Below, in pieces: positions 45,601 to 56,970 of a DNA stretch of 64,000 nt. The first letter of the stretch is position 1. Every line of letters begins with the position of its first letter. The notes under the pieces are model-generated. The model was not told the origin of the DNA, made no database searches, and worked only from the letters and a program-made list of their open reading frames with translations. The stretch is from Vitellaria paradoxa (Eukaryota > Streptophyta > Magnoliopsida > Ericales > Sapotaceae), in the NCBI GenBank assembly GCA_019916065.1, contig CM034236.1, positions 56,820,690-56,884,689 of the forward strand, in the 5' to 3' direction. The translations under genes were made by a program, and so were the position numbers.

Positions 45601-48600
45601 TGTTGTATGTGCATAAAATGTCATACCTTCACCACAAACTACATTGCTAGTGGATGTTATTAGATTGACATATATTGGGTATACAATGTTATAACTATGA
45701 ATAGAATTTAACTTCAAAATCACAATTATGAAGTGAGGATATCTAGAATTATATAAGGAGAATAGAATCTCTTAGTATGAGTGATGTGAGACAACATGCA
45801 AGTTAATAGTTTTGGCATATTATTGGTTTATATAGTTCGTTAACTTTTTCCGCAAAGGATAGGTTATACGTCCAAGCGTCACGAACCTAACTCTAATATC
45901 ATGTTAGACAAAGAAAAAAGAAGATAAAAGAAGGAAAAAATTAGAAAGTTATGTATATTTCTATATATTATTATAACGGAGAACCAACCTTATTTACAGG
46001 GTAAGAATGAGAAATTAAATAGAAAACAAATTCTATATACTTATTCTAATTAAATTCTAATGTAACTATTCTAATCAAACTCTACACCTTAAATTACCTA
46101 AAAAAAAACTCTACACCTTAGGTAGAGATACATAATTATATTAGATATATATTAGATATATACTAACATATATATGGGGTGTTTGGTTGGATAAAATCAA
46201 TCAAAACTTACTAATTTTTCTAACTATTTGTACTTTTTTCAATTAAATTTTGTCACATATCATTTTTACAACAAATTTTTATATTTTTATTATACCTTTT
46301 TACCAACCAATCACCCCCATAGATATATGTATATAATTTCTAAAGATTTTTTAGCATATATACATATACATGTACCCGCCTCTATGCCTGAGCCATGCAG
46401 GGCAGCATGAAGGTTCTACGTAGCTTCTCTTGCGACGTGCCCACTATCCTCTTGTTTTGCCCTTTCATACCAACAGTAGTAGTGCTGGAGCCGGACAAAG
46501 GAGTCGGGTCAATATCGGATTGGATTAATAATTAATATGTTGTTTATTAGGTCAGTTTGGATCCAATAATAAAAATATATAGTCTAACTGGCTACATAGT
46601 CTAACAACAACAGACTGCATATGCAGTAGTTTACATGCTACAACTATCTAATATATAATAAACTATCTAATGTCAGGGTTGGGGGCTACAATGACTACCG
46701 GATGTTAGTGTATAACAATATTCTTATCAATATTCTAGTATATATTCATATAGAAGTAGAGTTAAAATAAGTTTACAGAGTTTGTGTTTGATCTAATCAT
46801 TACTTGTAACCATTGTCACCATACAGCTATGCTGCCTACCTTTTCTTCTTTAACACAGGATATGGTGTCCCTTCCCATAATCTGAAAGGGGCATTCCCCT
46901 TATTAGGAATGCAAACAAATGATTAGAAGGTTATTTATGTCTAGTTTGATGAAAACTTTATTAAGTTTGATTAAGAATGTGTTTAAATTTGGTTGTTAAA
47001 ACTTTGAAATAAGTTTTAATCGAGTTAAACTTGAGTAATTTTATTATTTTATACAAATTTAAATTTATTAAATCAAACTCGAATTTGAGTGAATTTTAAA
47101 TTTGTGGAAAAAAGAGAAGTGAAAGAAAACGAAAGAAAATGAAAAATGTTAAATTTATTTTATTTTTTGAACTTTTTATAAAAATGAGAAAAGAATGATT
47201 TTTTTTTAATTTTTAAATTATGAAAATGAGTATATAAGTACTTAATGACATTTGACATTTTTCTTTTGTAATTCTTTTATTATTCTCATTCTATTCTCAT
47301 ACTTTATTTATTTATTTGCCTATTCCTATTTCCGTTCTCACCCCCTTTCATTTCCAATGACAAACAAACGAACAGTTAACCATAGGAATGCTGCATTGCA
47401 TATAATCTCATCATATACGGGAACTGCACCACTCTAAATTAAAGTTCCAAAGAAAAACAGAAATAAACAATAAACTCTAATAAAGTAATTCTGAACTTAT
47501 ATATGGGGATCACACATCTATCGTTTCTTTGTATAAGCAGTGTTTAGGATGTTAAAAACCAACAAAAATCTATGAAAACTTTAAAAATTTTTAAAACTCT
47601 CTAATATATTTTGGTCACTTTATATTTTGTGAAATCTCTATAAAATTCTATATATATTTATATATTCTAACAAATTTTTACAAACTCCAGTACCTTTTTT
47701 ATAAACCCTCAATAATTTTTTCACAAAATTTAATAACTTTTCAATAAATTTCAACAAATCTGACACAAATCGTAAGAACGGACTGAAAAAATCATTTTCA
47801 CGGTTTCTCTCTCTAACTTTTTCTTGCAGAAATCAAAAGATTCAACAAGTTTCAAAAAATTTCTGACATAAATCCGTGAGAACAAACCAACAAAACTGTT
47901 CCCACAATTTCTCTTTTCAATTTTTTACTTTAATAGTTCAAAAATTACACTATTCATTTTCAAAAAATATAATTTGAGTTAAAAATATTAAACGCCAAAA
48001 GTTATTTCAAATAACATTTTTCTTATTTTTTTTTACCACTCCAAATGCTACTACAATTTATTAGTTTAAAGATACATTCATTTTAAAATTCATACTTTAT
48101 CCAATTGTAACATTAATTTTTAGTTCAACACTCAAATCCTATATAAACGTCAAGTCTTGTTCAATTAGTGATGAGGTGATCTTGAAATTATGTAAACTTA
48201 GTGTTTGCATTTATAGATTTAAAATTAAGAAATTTAGTATTAGTTATTTAAAGAGATTACTCAAGTATAATTTTTTAGTTTAAATAAAGATTTTATCATA
48301 AATTTGTGTAATTTAACGCGATGATTTTATGAAAGATTTGAAATTATAACAATAGAATAGTTATTTAAAACCTTTTATAATAGTAACTATATCATTTTAG
48401 AAAGTAATAATACTATATTGGTAATGATCATTAATAGTTCATAGAAAAATTACTAAGTATTATTATATAAATTACTTCTATTACTTATATTTTAGTACAA
48501 TTTAATCTATCTCAAATTTATTAATTTAATTTAAAATTTTTAATTATTCAAACGAGCATCTTATATATTGGGAGTGGTGTCATACATTCACATATGCGCG

Positions 48601-49180
48601 ATCATATATATATATATATATAACCATACGTTTATTTGTCTTACATTTGTAGAAAGATGTATGGACGGAGGAAGAGGAGAAGACTCTGATCGAAGCCCAT
48701 AAGATATTAGGAAACAAATGGGCAGAAATTGCCAGGATGATGACTGGAAGGACTGAAAATGCCGTAAAGAACCATTGGAATGCAACTAAAAGGAAGCGAT
48801 TCTCCAAGGACAAGGGAGGTAACTTTAGCTTTCACTTGAAGGAATATATCAACAGTACTCTGAGTCGTTCGGATTCAGCGGCTGCCAATATTGATGATCA
48901 TCCTCCTGAAAGCCCATCATTGGACTTTGCCCTGAAAATGGATGATCATCAGACGGTCCCAACTACCCTTGATTCTGATGATCATCGTCATGATGATAAG
49001 GTTTTGGATTTCTCATTTGAGTCTTTGCTTGATGAAGTGGGTATGGGTACTTGTGGTTCTTTTCTTGAAGAGAGCAATGGGGATGGGTTGGAGATCCCAA
49101 AAGAATTGGATCAAGGCATGAACTTCGACGAGGAAAATGAAATGGAGTCGCTGGAGAAGTTTTGTCGAGGAATCTTCTGA
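42699..49180 (+). CDS. R2R3-MYB transcription factor, MYB98/115/118/64/119 type
   Basis: Three exons: 42699-43189, 43941-44067, 48653-49180; 381 aa. The introns split the MYB domain as in most R2R3 genes. R2 is at about residues 154-206 with W158, W178, W197 (WTAEEDR, VGKQCRERWRNHLRPNIK). R3 is at about 207-257 with W210, W229, W248 (KDVWTEEEEKTLIEAHKILG, TGRTENAVKNHWNATKRKR). The KQCRERW and NAVKNHWNATKR forms and the R3 first Trp (usually Phe/Ile in plant R2R3 proteins) mark this subgroup. Known members act in the female gametophyte (MYB98 in synergids, MYB64/119) or embryogenesis (MYB115/118). The 150-aa N terminus is Ser/Asn-rich with a Lys-rich patch (SSKKKKN) before the domain, perhaps an NLS. 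The C terminus is acidic (DFSFESLLDEVGMG; EENEMESLEKF), perhaps activating. Which ortholog it is cannot be settled here. Confidence 0.92.
43190..43940 (+). other. MYB intron 1, with a 66-bp tandem duplication
   Basis: A unit beginning CAAGCATGTGAGAATTAAG is present at 43288 and 43354, each followed by purine-rich sequence and AGTGATAATGATACCAA variants. From 43470 to 43800 there is a GC-richer stretch that could be a decayed element; part of it (43480-43590) translates to a Gag-like SLSGDLALCWLN segment, but this is weak. Confidence 0.55.
44410..45270. mobile_element. Mutator-like element with long TIRs, 861 bp, in MYB intron 2
   Basis: Inverted arms of roughly 150-170 bp run from GGTTTGGTGCGTCAAAAGTT on the left to a matching AACTTTAGACCTCCCAAGTC on the right. 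Shared inner blocks include GTAACTTTTTA and AATAAATAACTA followed by AGAGAG. GCCAAATA flanks both sides (44402-44409, 45271-45278), and the next base may extend it to nine with a mismatch. The inner part contains a GC-rich inverted pair (GTTCAAGTCCGGCG) around a non-coding middle. Long TIRs and an 8-9 bp duplication fit MULEs. Confidence 0.75.
45279..46170 (+). other. MYB intron 2, middle part
   Basis: AT-rich. A 14-base word (AACTCTACACCTTA) is repeated at about 46079 and 46109. No gene is visible. Confidence 0.4.
46173..46321. mobile_element. Short MITE (~149 bp) in MYB intron 2
   Basis: The left end TATGGGGTGTTTGGTTGG and the reverse complement of the right end TATGGGGGTGATTGGTTGG form an inverted repeat. 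The interior matches the element near 37290. The target duplication cannot be resolved in the TA-rich flanks. Confidence 0.65.
46322..47535 (+). other. MYB intron 2, no recognisable features
   Basis: Mixed to AT-rich sequence. No coding, RNA gene or element termini were identified. Confidence 0.4.
47536..48060 (-). repeat. Diverged copy of the repeat family seen at 11085-12800
   Basis: Read on the minus strand, the order of blocks follows the DRM leader-intron repeat: TTTATTGAAAAGTTATT, TTATTGAGGGTTTATAAAA, GGAGTTTGTAAAAATTTGTT, ATATATAAATATATATAG, TTTCACAAA and TTAGAGAGTTTTAAAAATTT. It is non-coding and strongly diverged. Confidence 0.55.
48061..48652 (+). other. End of MYB intron 2
   Basis: AT-rich, with a (TA)n run at about 48604-48622 just before the acceptor TACATTTGTAG (ends 48652). 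No gene is visible. Confidence 0.45.
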
Positions 49181-52100
49181 GCTACTTACTCAGGCTGATC
49201 TGTGTGCATGAGGACTTAAGTGAGTTGTTTGAAGAGTTTGTTGTCACTATGAAGTTAATTATATTATTGACTTTTGAGTGGAGAGGAGAGAGAGAGAGGG
49301 GGTTATTTTAGTGACTAGCTAAAATCCATCCAAACTTTGGTGTATGAATTTGAGAACAATGGTTTGTGTTCTGGTTAGAATCTGTTTGGGTTTTGGTTTT
49401 TAGTAATTTTTACCAAATTTTTGTGCACACCCTATGTCTGCATGTGTATTTCAAACTTCAAATTGAGCAATATGCTCAGATTTTGAGATGTTAGTATCTA
49501 TATGTGCGTGTATTTGTATTTCGAGTTTTTTTTTTTATCAAAATAGCACCTCTTTTACTTGGGAAGGCTATGGTAAGGCTATGGTAATTGATGGAGGATA
49601 AATTTGATATTTTTTAATTATTTTGGGATTAATTTTATTCTTATTTTATTCGTTATTTTTCATATTTTCACTTAGGAAGGTTAGGGTAACTGATTTAGGA
49701 TAAATTTAATATTTATTTTAGTTTTTTTATATTAATTTTTCAATTTTGTTTTGGATGAATTTTATTCCTATTTTATTTAGAATTTTATTAATTATCTTTT
49801 ATATTTTGAGCCAAAAACTTTTTGTAATGCAAATAAGATTTGGATTGGATAAGAAAACTTTTAAAAAATTTATTGTAATTAGGATTAAATTTAGGGTTAA
49901 TTTTCCTATAAAAATAAGATTTTTTATAAACATGTTCAACCAATTCAATTATTCAATACACTTTTGATAAATTAAGAATTTTATATTCTTATTTGGTTCT
50001 TATGGATTCGAGATTTCATTCTTGTGAATTTAAGGTATTGTTCTTATAAATTGAAAAATAATTTATCATATTGAGAATAATATCTTACTAAGCATTCTGC
50101 CCTACGTCAGTGGAAAATCAATTTTTAGTACCATATTAATTGAAAAATATTCTTTAAATTTAAGTTTGTATATTTTTTTATTTAAATTGTGTAACATATA
50201 CTTAAAATGTGTAATTTTATTTTTTTATTTGAAAATCACCTTCACTTTTGTTGGTGGTTTGGTAGATAAAGGGACACACATGTCAGTGAGCTTGTTACTG
50301 TTGTAATTATACAAATTTAATAAAAAAATTACCCGTATTTGTTTGAAAGTTGCACATATTAAATAAACCATGTGCAGTGGATAAATAAAGTTTTGTGTTA
50401 AATTTTATACTTAATCGGTGCAACTTTTTGCTTAAATTGTATATCTTTATTTTCATTATTTCTAAACCACATTTGAATGAACACGGTAACATTTTTCGCC
50501 AGTTTTGTACCCGCGGGGAAACTTAATTTGTGCCACTTTCGACTTAAAGTGCAACTTTATTTATTTTTTCTACTCCTAAAGTAGCTTAAATTGATTTTTT
50601 TTTTATTCCTATTGTGCAACTTTGTTATTCAAGAAAATATTAAAATTTATTTTAAAAAACTTTAACAAATAAATCATTTTTAATATGTAATTATTTTTTA
50701 ATTTAATAAAAAATCATTTACTAATAAATTGTTTTAAAATAAATTTAATTATTTTATTAATAAATTATTCAAGAATAACTTTATTAATAATTTAATTGAT
50801 TTAGTTATTAATAGATTTAGTAATTTATTAAAAATAAATTTAATAAAATAAATCATTTTATTCAAAAATTAGCTAATTCTATGAAATAATTATTTTTTTG
50901 ATAACAGTTAATTTTAATAAATTATAATAGTAAAGTACATAACTTATTGAATTGCCAACCATTAAAAATGAAATAAAAATAATTTAGGAAAAATATTTCA
51001 GTAATTTTAATCATTTTATAGTGCAATTATTATTATTGAATAATAATTTGAATTTAATTTCGTAAATAACTTTAGTCATACATTATTATTGTAATAATAA
51101 TAATAATTTTTTATTTTGATAAAATAGATCATTTTAATAGGTAATGAGTATTTATTTTCTCTCTCCACATTATCTATTTAATGTGTGACATTTTTAATTT
51201 AAATATATTAATTTAATAGAATCAGTTTTATAAAATATATTTAATTAATTAATTTAAAATATAATTAATTCAATTTGATAGAATATTTAAATTCAATTGT
51301 AATTAATTTAAAAAAATTATATTAGCAAAATACATAATTTAATTAAAAATTATTCGTTATTGTAAAATAAATACAAATTTAATTTTTTAAAATATTTCTT
51401 TAAAATGCATCATTTTACTTTGGAATTATTACTGATTGAAAAATAATTTAAATTTAATGAAATAAATTATTTATTGATAAATTATTATTTTAATGGTAAT
51501 TAGATAGTTTTTAATAAAATAATTATTTTAGTTTGTAATTAGTATTTTCTTTTTTTTGGTTCTGTGCACATTGTCTCTTTAGAATGTGAGGTATTTGATT
51601 TAATTAATATATTAATTTAATTCGTTTGAATTAAATGTACGTGAAGAACCAAATACATTTAAATTATGTTTAATATATTATATTCAATAAATTTAAATTA
51701 AATTAATTAAATTTAATTTATCACATTTAAAGTAAATTTAATTAATATATTTAATCAAATGTATGCGAAATATGTCATTTTCTATACATTTAATTAAATT
51801 TTATAATATGAATTTATAAATAATTAATTTAATTTAAAATAAAATTTTTATTTTTAATTTAAATAAATTATGTTAATAATGTAAATAATTTAATAATAAA
51901 TTAATAATTAATAAAAATAAACTAAAAATTAATCTAAGAATTGTTTCAATAAAATAAATCATTTTACTACGTAATAATTGTTTACTGAAAAATGATTTAA
52001 ATTTAATAAAATAAATCACTTTTATCACAAATTATTATTTTAATAATAACTAATTTTTATTTTAACATGTAGTTATCGTTTATTTGCTTTGTGGACCTTG

Positions 52101-53425
52101 TTTATTTAATGTGTGCAACTTTCAATTGAAATGTAAGTATTTTGCCATTGTAAAGTGTACCATTGTCAATGCTAGGTTTATTTTTGTAATTAAAAAATTA
52201 GTAAATAAAATAATGATTTCAAACTTATATTTTAGGCATTTGGCTAAGGTGTTAAAAGTATAAGTTTGAAGGTTTTTTTTTTTTAAGAAAATTTCTTAAT
52301 ACCAGATTGAAGATATTTTAATAAATGTTTCCTAGTACAAGGATGGAGATACTTTAAAGAAATTTTTTTAATGTTCAAGGAGATTAAAAAGTTTCCTAAA
52401 AAATTTTGGAAGTAGCAAACTATACAATCCTATGTACAGTTGAATTGCTGAAATGCTTTATATATTAAAACATTCTCCTAGGGTTTTTACTAGATAAAAA
52501 ACGTGAGACAAAAAGTTACTAAATTACTTTAAGAGTTCTTTTCATCTTTTAACCAAACAACTTCACATATCTGTATTCATAATCTTCAACGGTTGAAAAT
52601 TAATCTTTCGTTGACGAAGATTTACCATTGTGATACGAGTAAAATTTTAACACAAAGAATCAAAGGTTATCGATTGTGTAACTTTATTATTGTAATTTTT
52701 GTAATCCGACCTATATAGTGAAAGAAGCTTGAATTTTACCGGTATGAGTTTTCATGTTAAAATTCTTGTGTTCATTTATTTTTCTACACTTATTTGCTTT
52801 ACAAATTATATAATACCAGCACTTCAACGTATTATTTTAGTTAAAATGTGGTTTAATAAACTAAAAAAAAAAAAGTTACACGATTTAAGTAAATCCTTAC
52901 ACCGATTATGAAAAAAATTCACGTAACTCTTCATTTATCATGTGTACATATTTTATTTAATCAGTATAATTTTCAATTCAAATGCAAATAATTTTTATTA
53001 AGTTCGTGCAACTATAGAGAGAATAAAATTTATGACATGAGAGTTCCACACTCAATTTTTGTCTTTTAAGCTACCAATAATGTAATAATTGTTAAGCAGA
53101 TGATTAAGGAGAAACTTGTACAATTTTAGTATTTGTTGTATTATTTTAATAAAAAATTAAGTAGCAAGTTGAATTTACCTAAAAGCCAACTTTTGATACA
53201 CTGGCGAAATCATTTTTGCTTGCTCAGAAGTTTCCTCAGAGACGGTGCGGGCCCAACCCTTTGGCAAGTGCCCCGAAATGTGACCGAGGTCTTTTATATC
53301 AAAATTAGTTTATTATATAAAAATAAAAATTATATTTATTAATTTAAAAAATTAAATAATTTTTTGATTACAATAATTATAATTCTTTCTCTTTTTATTA
53401 TCTCTTCATCCCCCAGCCACATAAA
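49181..53425. other. MYB 3' UTR and very AT-rich intergenic DNA
   Basis: The 3' UTR presumably ends within the first 300-400 bp. From about 50600 to 52050 the sequence is almost only A and T, dominated by AATTTAATTAA words like the core of the Tourist-like elements. The word GTGCAACTTT with AATTCAAATGCAA/CTTAAATTGTA neighbours recurs near 50410, 50525, 50550, 50610, 52120 and 52970, which suggests a decayed dispersed repeat. No gene is visible. Confidence 0.5.
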
Positions 53426-53442
53426 AAGAATCTCAACAAACA

Positions 53443-53710
53443 ACCCTTCGGGGTGGTCGAGTGGGGTTTGAGAGCGGTTGAAGGACTTAATCCGCATGAT
53501 TCCAAGTTCGATTCTCCTTTGGAGGGACAGTCTACCATTTATTGTGGTGGGCTTCTAACAGTCCCCTCGGTCCCCTCGGTCGAGCCGGTCAGCCAGGACT
53601 TGCCTAGGCTAGTTTACCTTTCGTGACCCTTTGTCGACTAAGGTTACGGAACGTACTTTGCCCTGAGTGCACTATTTACGGGGAAGCGGCTGCGGACTTC
53701 CACGTACCAG
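53443..53710 (+). mobile_element. tRNA-derived SINE, 268 bp, with 17-bp target duplication
   Basis: AAGAATCTCAACAAACA occurs at 53426-53442 and again, identical, at 53711-53727. The element starts with a Pol III-type promoter: A-box-like TGGTCGAGTGG near 53454 and B-box GTTCGATTC near 53508, spaced as in a tRNA gene. The remainder is tRNA-unrelated and GC-richer than its surroundings. There is no obvious A or T tail, unlike many SINEs. Confidence 0.8.
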
Positions 53711-53727
53711 AAGAATCTCAACAAACA

Positions 53728-54855
53728 CTTCTCTCACGCTCGCTCCCTTTCCCTCTCTCTCACCCCCTTTCTTGCTTCTCAGTTTGAATTTAATAAATTG
53801 AAAACATTTATTTTTAATTTTTATTTACCTAATTCATATTAATATTTTTGTTTCGTGTGTTCTCACGAGAAACTTGATTTTTCAATCTCTAAATACCATC
53901 TAAATAACTGCTACCAAAGAATTAAATTGGTCCGAAAAAAAGAGGTTAGGTTGAATGATATATATCTAGATTATCTCTTTTATGAATTCATTAATCCAAC
54001 TGGTGATGCAGTACAAGTTCAATTTGTAACTACGACTTGATTCATTCAATTTCACTAAAATAGTAATTTTTGCAAAATCAAGTGGTCGTTCTGTTCTTAT
54101 GTTGTTCTTCATACGAAAAGGAACATCATTAACAATAGGAAGTTATTAATAAGGTTCTATTATTCAAAACTTCCTAATATTAGATTATTTAATTTTAAAT
54201 ATTTTGTTTTTTTTATATTGTGTTTTACTTTGTTATTTATTCTATCTTATTATTTTTTTTAATATTGCATTTCATTCACGTTGATTGTGTATTTTATTTT
54301 ATTTTCAATATATCTAACAATTTTTTACCATAACTTCTACTTATATAGATTATATTATATTTTTCTTATTATAAAAAAATTATGTAAAATGACTCAAATA
54401 ATATCTTACCTTAAACCCAAAAATCCAAGTGACGGCCTTGTTATATATATATATATATATATTTCTTTTTTTGAAAGGTAGCCTTGTTATAATTGTACGT
54501 GTATATTTCAAGTTTTTTTTTTGGCCAAGATAACACTCTTTTTAAAAATAAACTTCATTTAAAAAATAATTTCAAATACAATTCTATTAATGCCATATAT
54601 ACAACTCTTTTTAATGCTCCATTGTCATCCTAACATTCTCGCAATGCTGACAAAGATTGTTATTAGATTTTGTTTCTTAATTGAAGTATAACTTGAATGC
54701 AAGTTAGATTTGCCTGAAATTCTGACAGAACTGGGATTGTTTTTCAGGATTCAGGAAACATTCCCTATATATGTCTCTCTGCCAATATATATATATATAT
54801 ATGTATGAATAGAGAGAGAAAGAGTGATTTATATAACCACACTTTGTTTTTGCAG
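53728..54855. other. AT-rich spacer
   Basis: A CT-rich start (53728-53778), then AT-rich with two (TA)n runs (about 54441-54461 and 54786-54802). No gene is visible. Confidence 0.45.
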
Positions 54856-54860
54856 TAGGT

Positions 54861-55735
54861 ATGACTTCAGAAGGAGATGTCACTAAAATCTTTCCAGAAG
54901 GAGTAGTCATTGAAATCCTTTCATGCCTACTAGCAAAAGCTATACTCAAGTGCACCTCTGTTTCAAAAAACATGGAACAACTTAGCATCGAAGCTCTATT
55001 TCGCTAAGCAGCAACTAACAAGAAGGATGCAATGGAAGAACAATACTGGCATCTTCGTCCAGCCACGATCTTTACAAAGATACGGCCATAGTCCCATAGA
55101 ATTGAGTTCCATCAACTACGTGAAGAGGACGAACACTGCTCGGGTGTACCCCCAAACAGTCCCTCAAATTCTTAAAGACTATCGGTAGAATACTTGCCTC
55201 ATCAAACGGATTAGTTTGCTGCCGAACTACGATCAACAATCCAAACAACGAGCTGTTTTTCTGCAACCCCGAAGATGGCTGTCTATTTCTGTCCCGAACA
55301 TATTGCAAGACCCGGATAGGGACTTGAATATCCTATTCCAGTGTAATTTTGATCCATCCGAGTTTTGGAATGATTTTCTGTTGGTGGCGATGGAGGGGAC
55401 TAGTGATTGGTCCAATGACGTTGAATGCAAAATTTATTCACCCAAACACAGGATATGGCAAGAGGGTGGTCGAATATACATCGGCAGTAGGAGCCTTCTT
55501 TACGAATTTCCTATTTATTTTAATGGATTTGTTTATTTTTAACCGATTGGGATTTTTATCTTAGCAGACAAAGTCCCTTCTATTGGCCTTACATAGTTGC
55601 ATTTGACTTCCAAAAACAGACCTCGAGATTTCTAGAATTACCGAAGAATGTAAGAAAAGATCTCGTTGATCAAAGTTGCCAGATGAGATGGGTATTTTCG
55701 ACTGGAGGAGAGGAAAGGAAAGTCCATATGTTTGG
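54861..55735 (+). pseudogene. F-box / F-box-associated domain protein, decayed
   Basis: Fragments in order, but in shifting frames, give an F-box-like start (FPEGVVIEILSCLLAKAIL, CTSVSK), then ASKLYFAKQQLTRRMQW, then ASSNGLVCCRTTINNPNNEL with FFCNPEDG, then CKIYSPKHRIW, then YIVAFDFQKQTSRFLELP. This is the usual order of plant F-box/kelch-like FBA proteins, which serve as SCF ubiquitin-ligase adaptors. The frame changes at least three times, and stops occur at 55005, 55186 and 55325. No single intron model repairs it, so it is a pseudogene. It ends ~240 bp before the LTR. Confidence 0.8.
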
Positions 55736-55976
55736 TTAAAATTTCCAAGGGTGTGTTCGGTTCATGGGCATGAAGTCTGTAAGCATGATTGTGGTGAGAA
55801 TGTATTGCTCTATTCATACTCCAGCACTCTTACTCAATGTGGAGATAGAATTTGAGCTCTGTGGCTCAGAAGCAGGGTCCAAATTTCAGGAGTTGGAGCC
55901 ATCAAGTAAACACATCCACCCTTGTTGCTGAGCTTTCGAATCCAGTCTGAATATTTAAAAACGCCAAAATGGTTCT

Positions 55977-56874
55977 TGTTGGGCATAATAATACTAAAGC
56001 TGTACTCTTGCCGAACAGGTTTAGTCTGGTGCCACGTGGCGTGGTGCCGAGCAAATTCACATAAGCCACTTAGCCACTTTGCCGAGCACGTTCCGTTTGG
56101 ACACGTGGCATCCCGCCGAACAACTGATTATTGGCACGAGGGTTCCACGTGAGTGTTATACGTGAGTACACGATTTAGAGTTAGTGCTCCAAAGAGTACC
56201 CTGAATCTCGACATCAATAAACAATGTATAACCACGTGGCTATAGCCGAGGAATCTAGTTTGCTCGGCCTATATGTCGATGGCCAGTAAATGTCAAACCT
56301 AGGGCCCACAGCCTTTAAAGAAGGCTCATGACCATAAATGCACCTTAGTTAGGATTGAACTAGGTACTTGTCTCTGGAGATGTAACTAAATCGGTCTATC
56401 TCGTTACGATTCGGTGGCTGATGCGACAAGAAGACAGTATGACCCTGAAATTCAGGTTGTAATGCCGTGTTAAACCACCAGAAGCATTAAATGAAAGGCA
56501 CGGTGTATTTATGAGGGGTCTGAGGCATTAAATGAAGGGGAAGGGCATTTAAAGCAAGAGTGTAAAAGAGGGACACGGCAGTGTGCGTAATGTCGAGTCA
56601 TAGGTATGCTGTAATCATTACTCAGACCACTATATATGGATATACAACTGAATCACGGAGGTAAGCTGACTATTGCCAACTTAAACTTTGACTCCTTTAT
56701 TTTCAGAAAACTTTCTTTCTTGGGTGACTTGCTGACTTAATCATCGGAGGGTTTTCCGGTCTGAGACCTCCTCTCCGGCCGTCACCTTTCTTTCTGTCTT
56801 TGTTCGGCAGGTCGGCGATTGCATTTTCGGTTGGCGTGGTCAGCAGTTCCGGCGGTAATTTCTGCTGCCGAACA
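55977..56874 (+). repeat. 5' LTR of the gypsy element, 898 bp
   Basis: It begins TGTTGGGCATAATAATAC and ends TGCTGCCGAACA, i.e. TG...CA, directly before the PBS. A TATA-like TATATATGG lies at 56631. ACGTG cores recur at about 56034 (GCCACGTGGC), 56102, 56146, 56159 and 56232 (CCACGTGG). Without the 3' LTR the left limit rests only on the TG and on the change from F-box-related sequence. Confidence 0.65.
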
Positions 56875-56876
56875 TT

Positions 56877-56894
56877 TGGCGCCCACCGTGGGGC
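56877..56894 (+). other. Primer-binding site (tRNA-complementary)
   Basis: TGGCGCCCACCGTGGGGC begins two bases after the LTR end. The leading TGG pairs with a tRNA 3' CCA. The primer tRNA is not assigned. Confidence 0.7.
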
Positions 56895-56970
56895 TCGTTG
56901 TCTAGCCCATCGTCGTGTTCACTAGCTTTTTTCTTGTTTCTTTGTTAAGTCTCCAGTATTTGTCCACATA

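Noticed and set aside
53454..53530. Possible tRNA gene (A and B boxes present)
   Set aside because: The acceptor and anticodon stems do not pair convincingly and the block is part of a 268-bp unit with a 17-bp target duplication, so a SINE explains it better.
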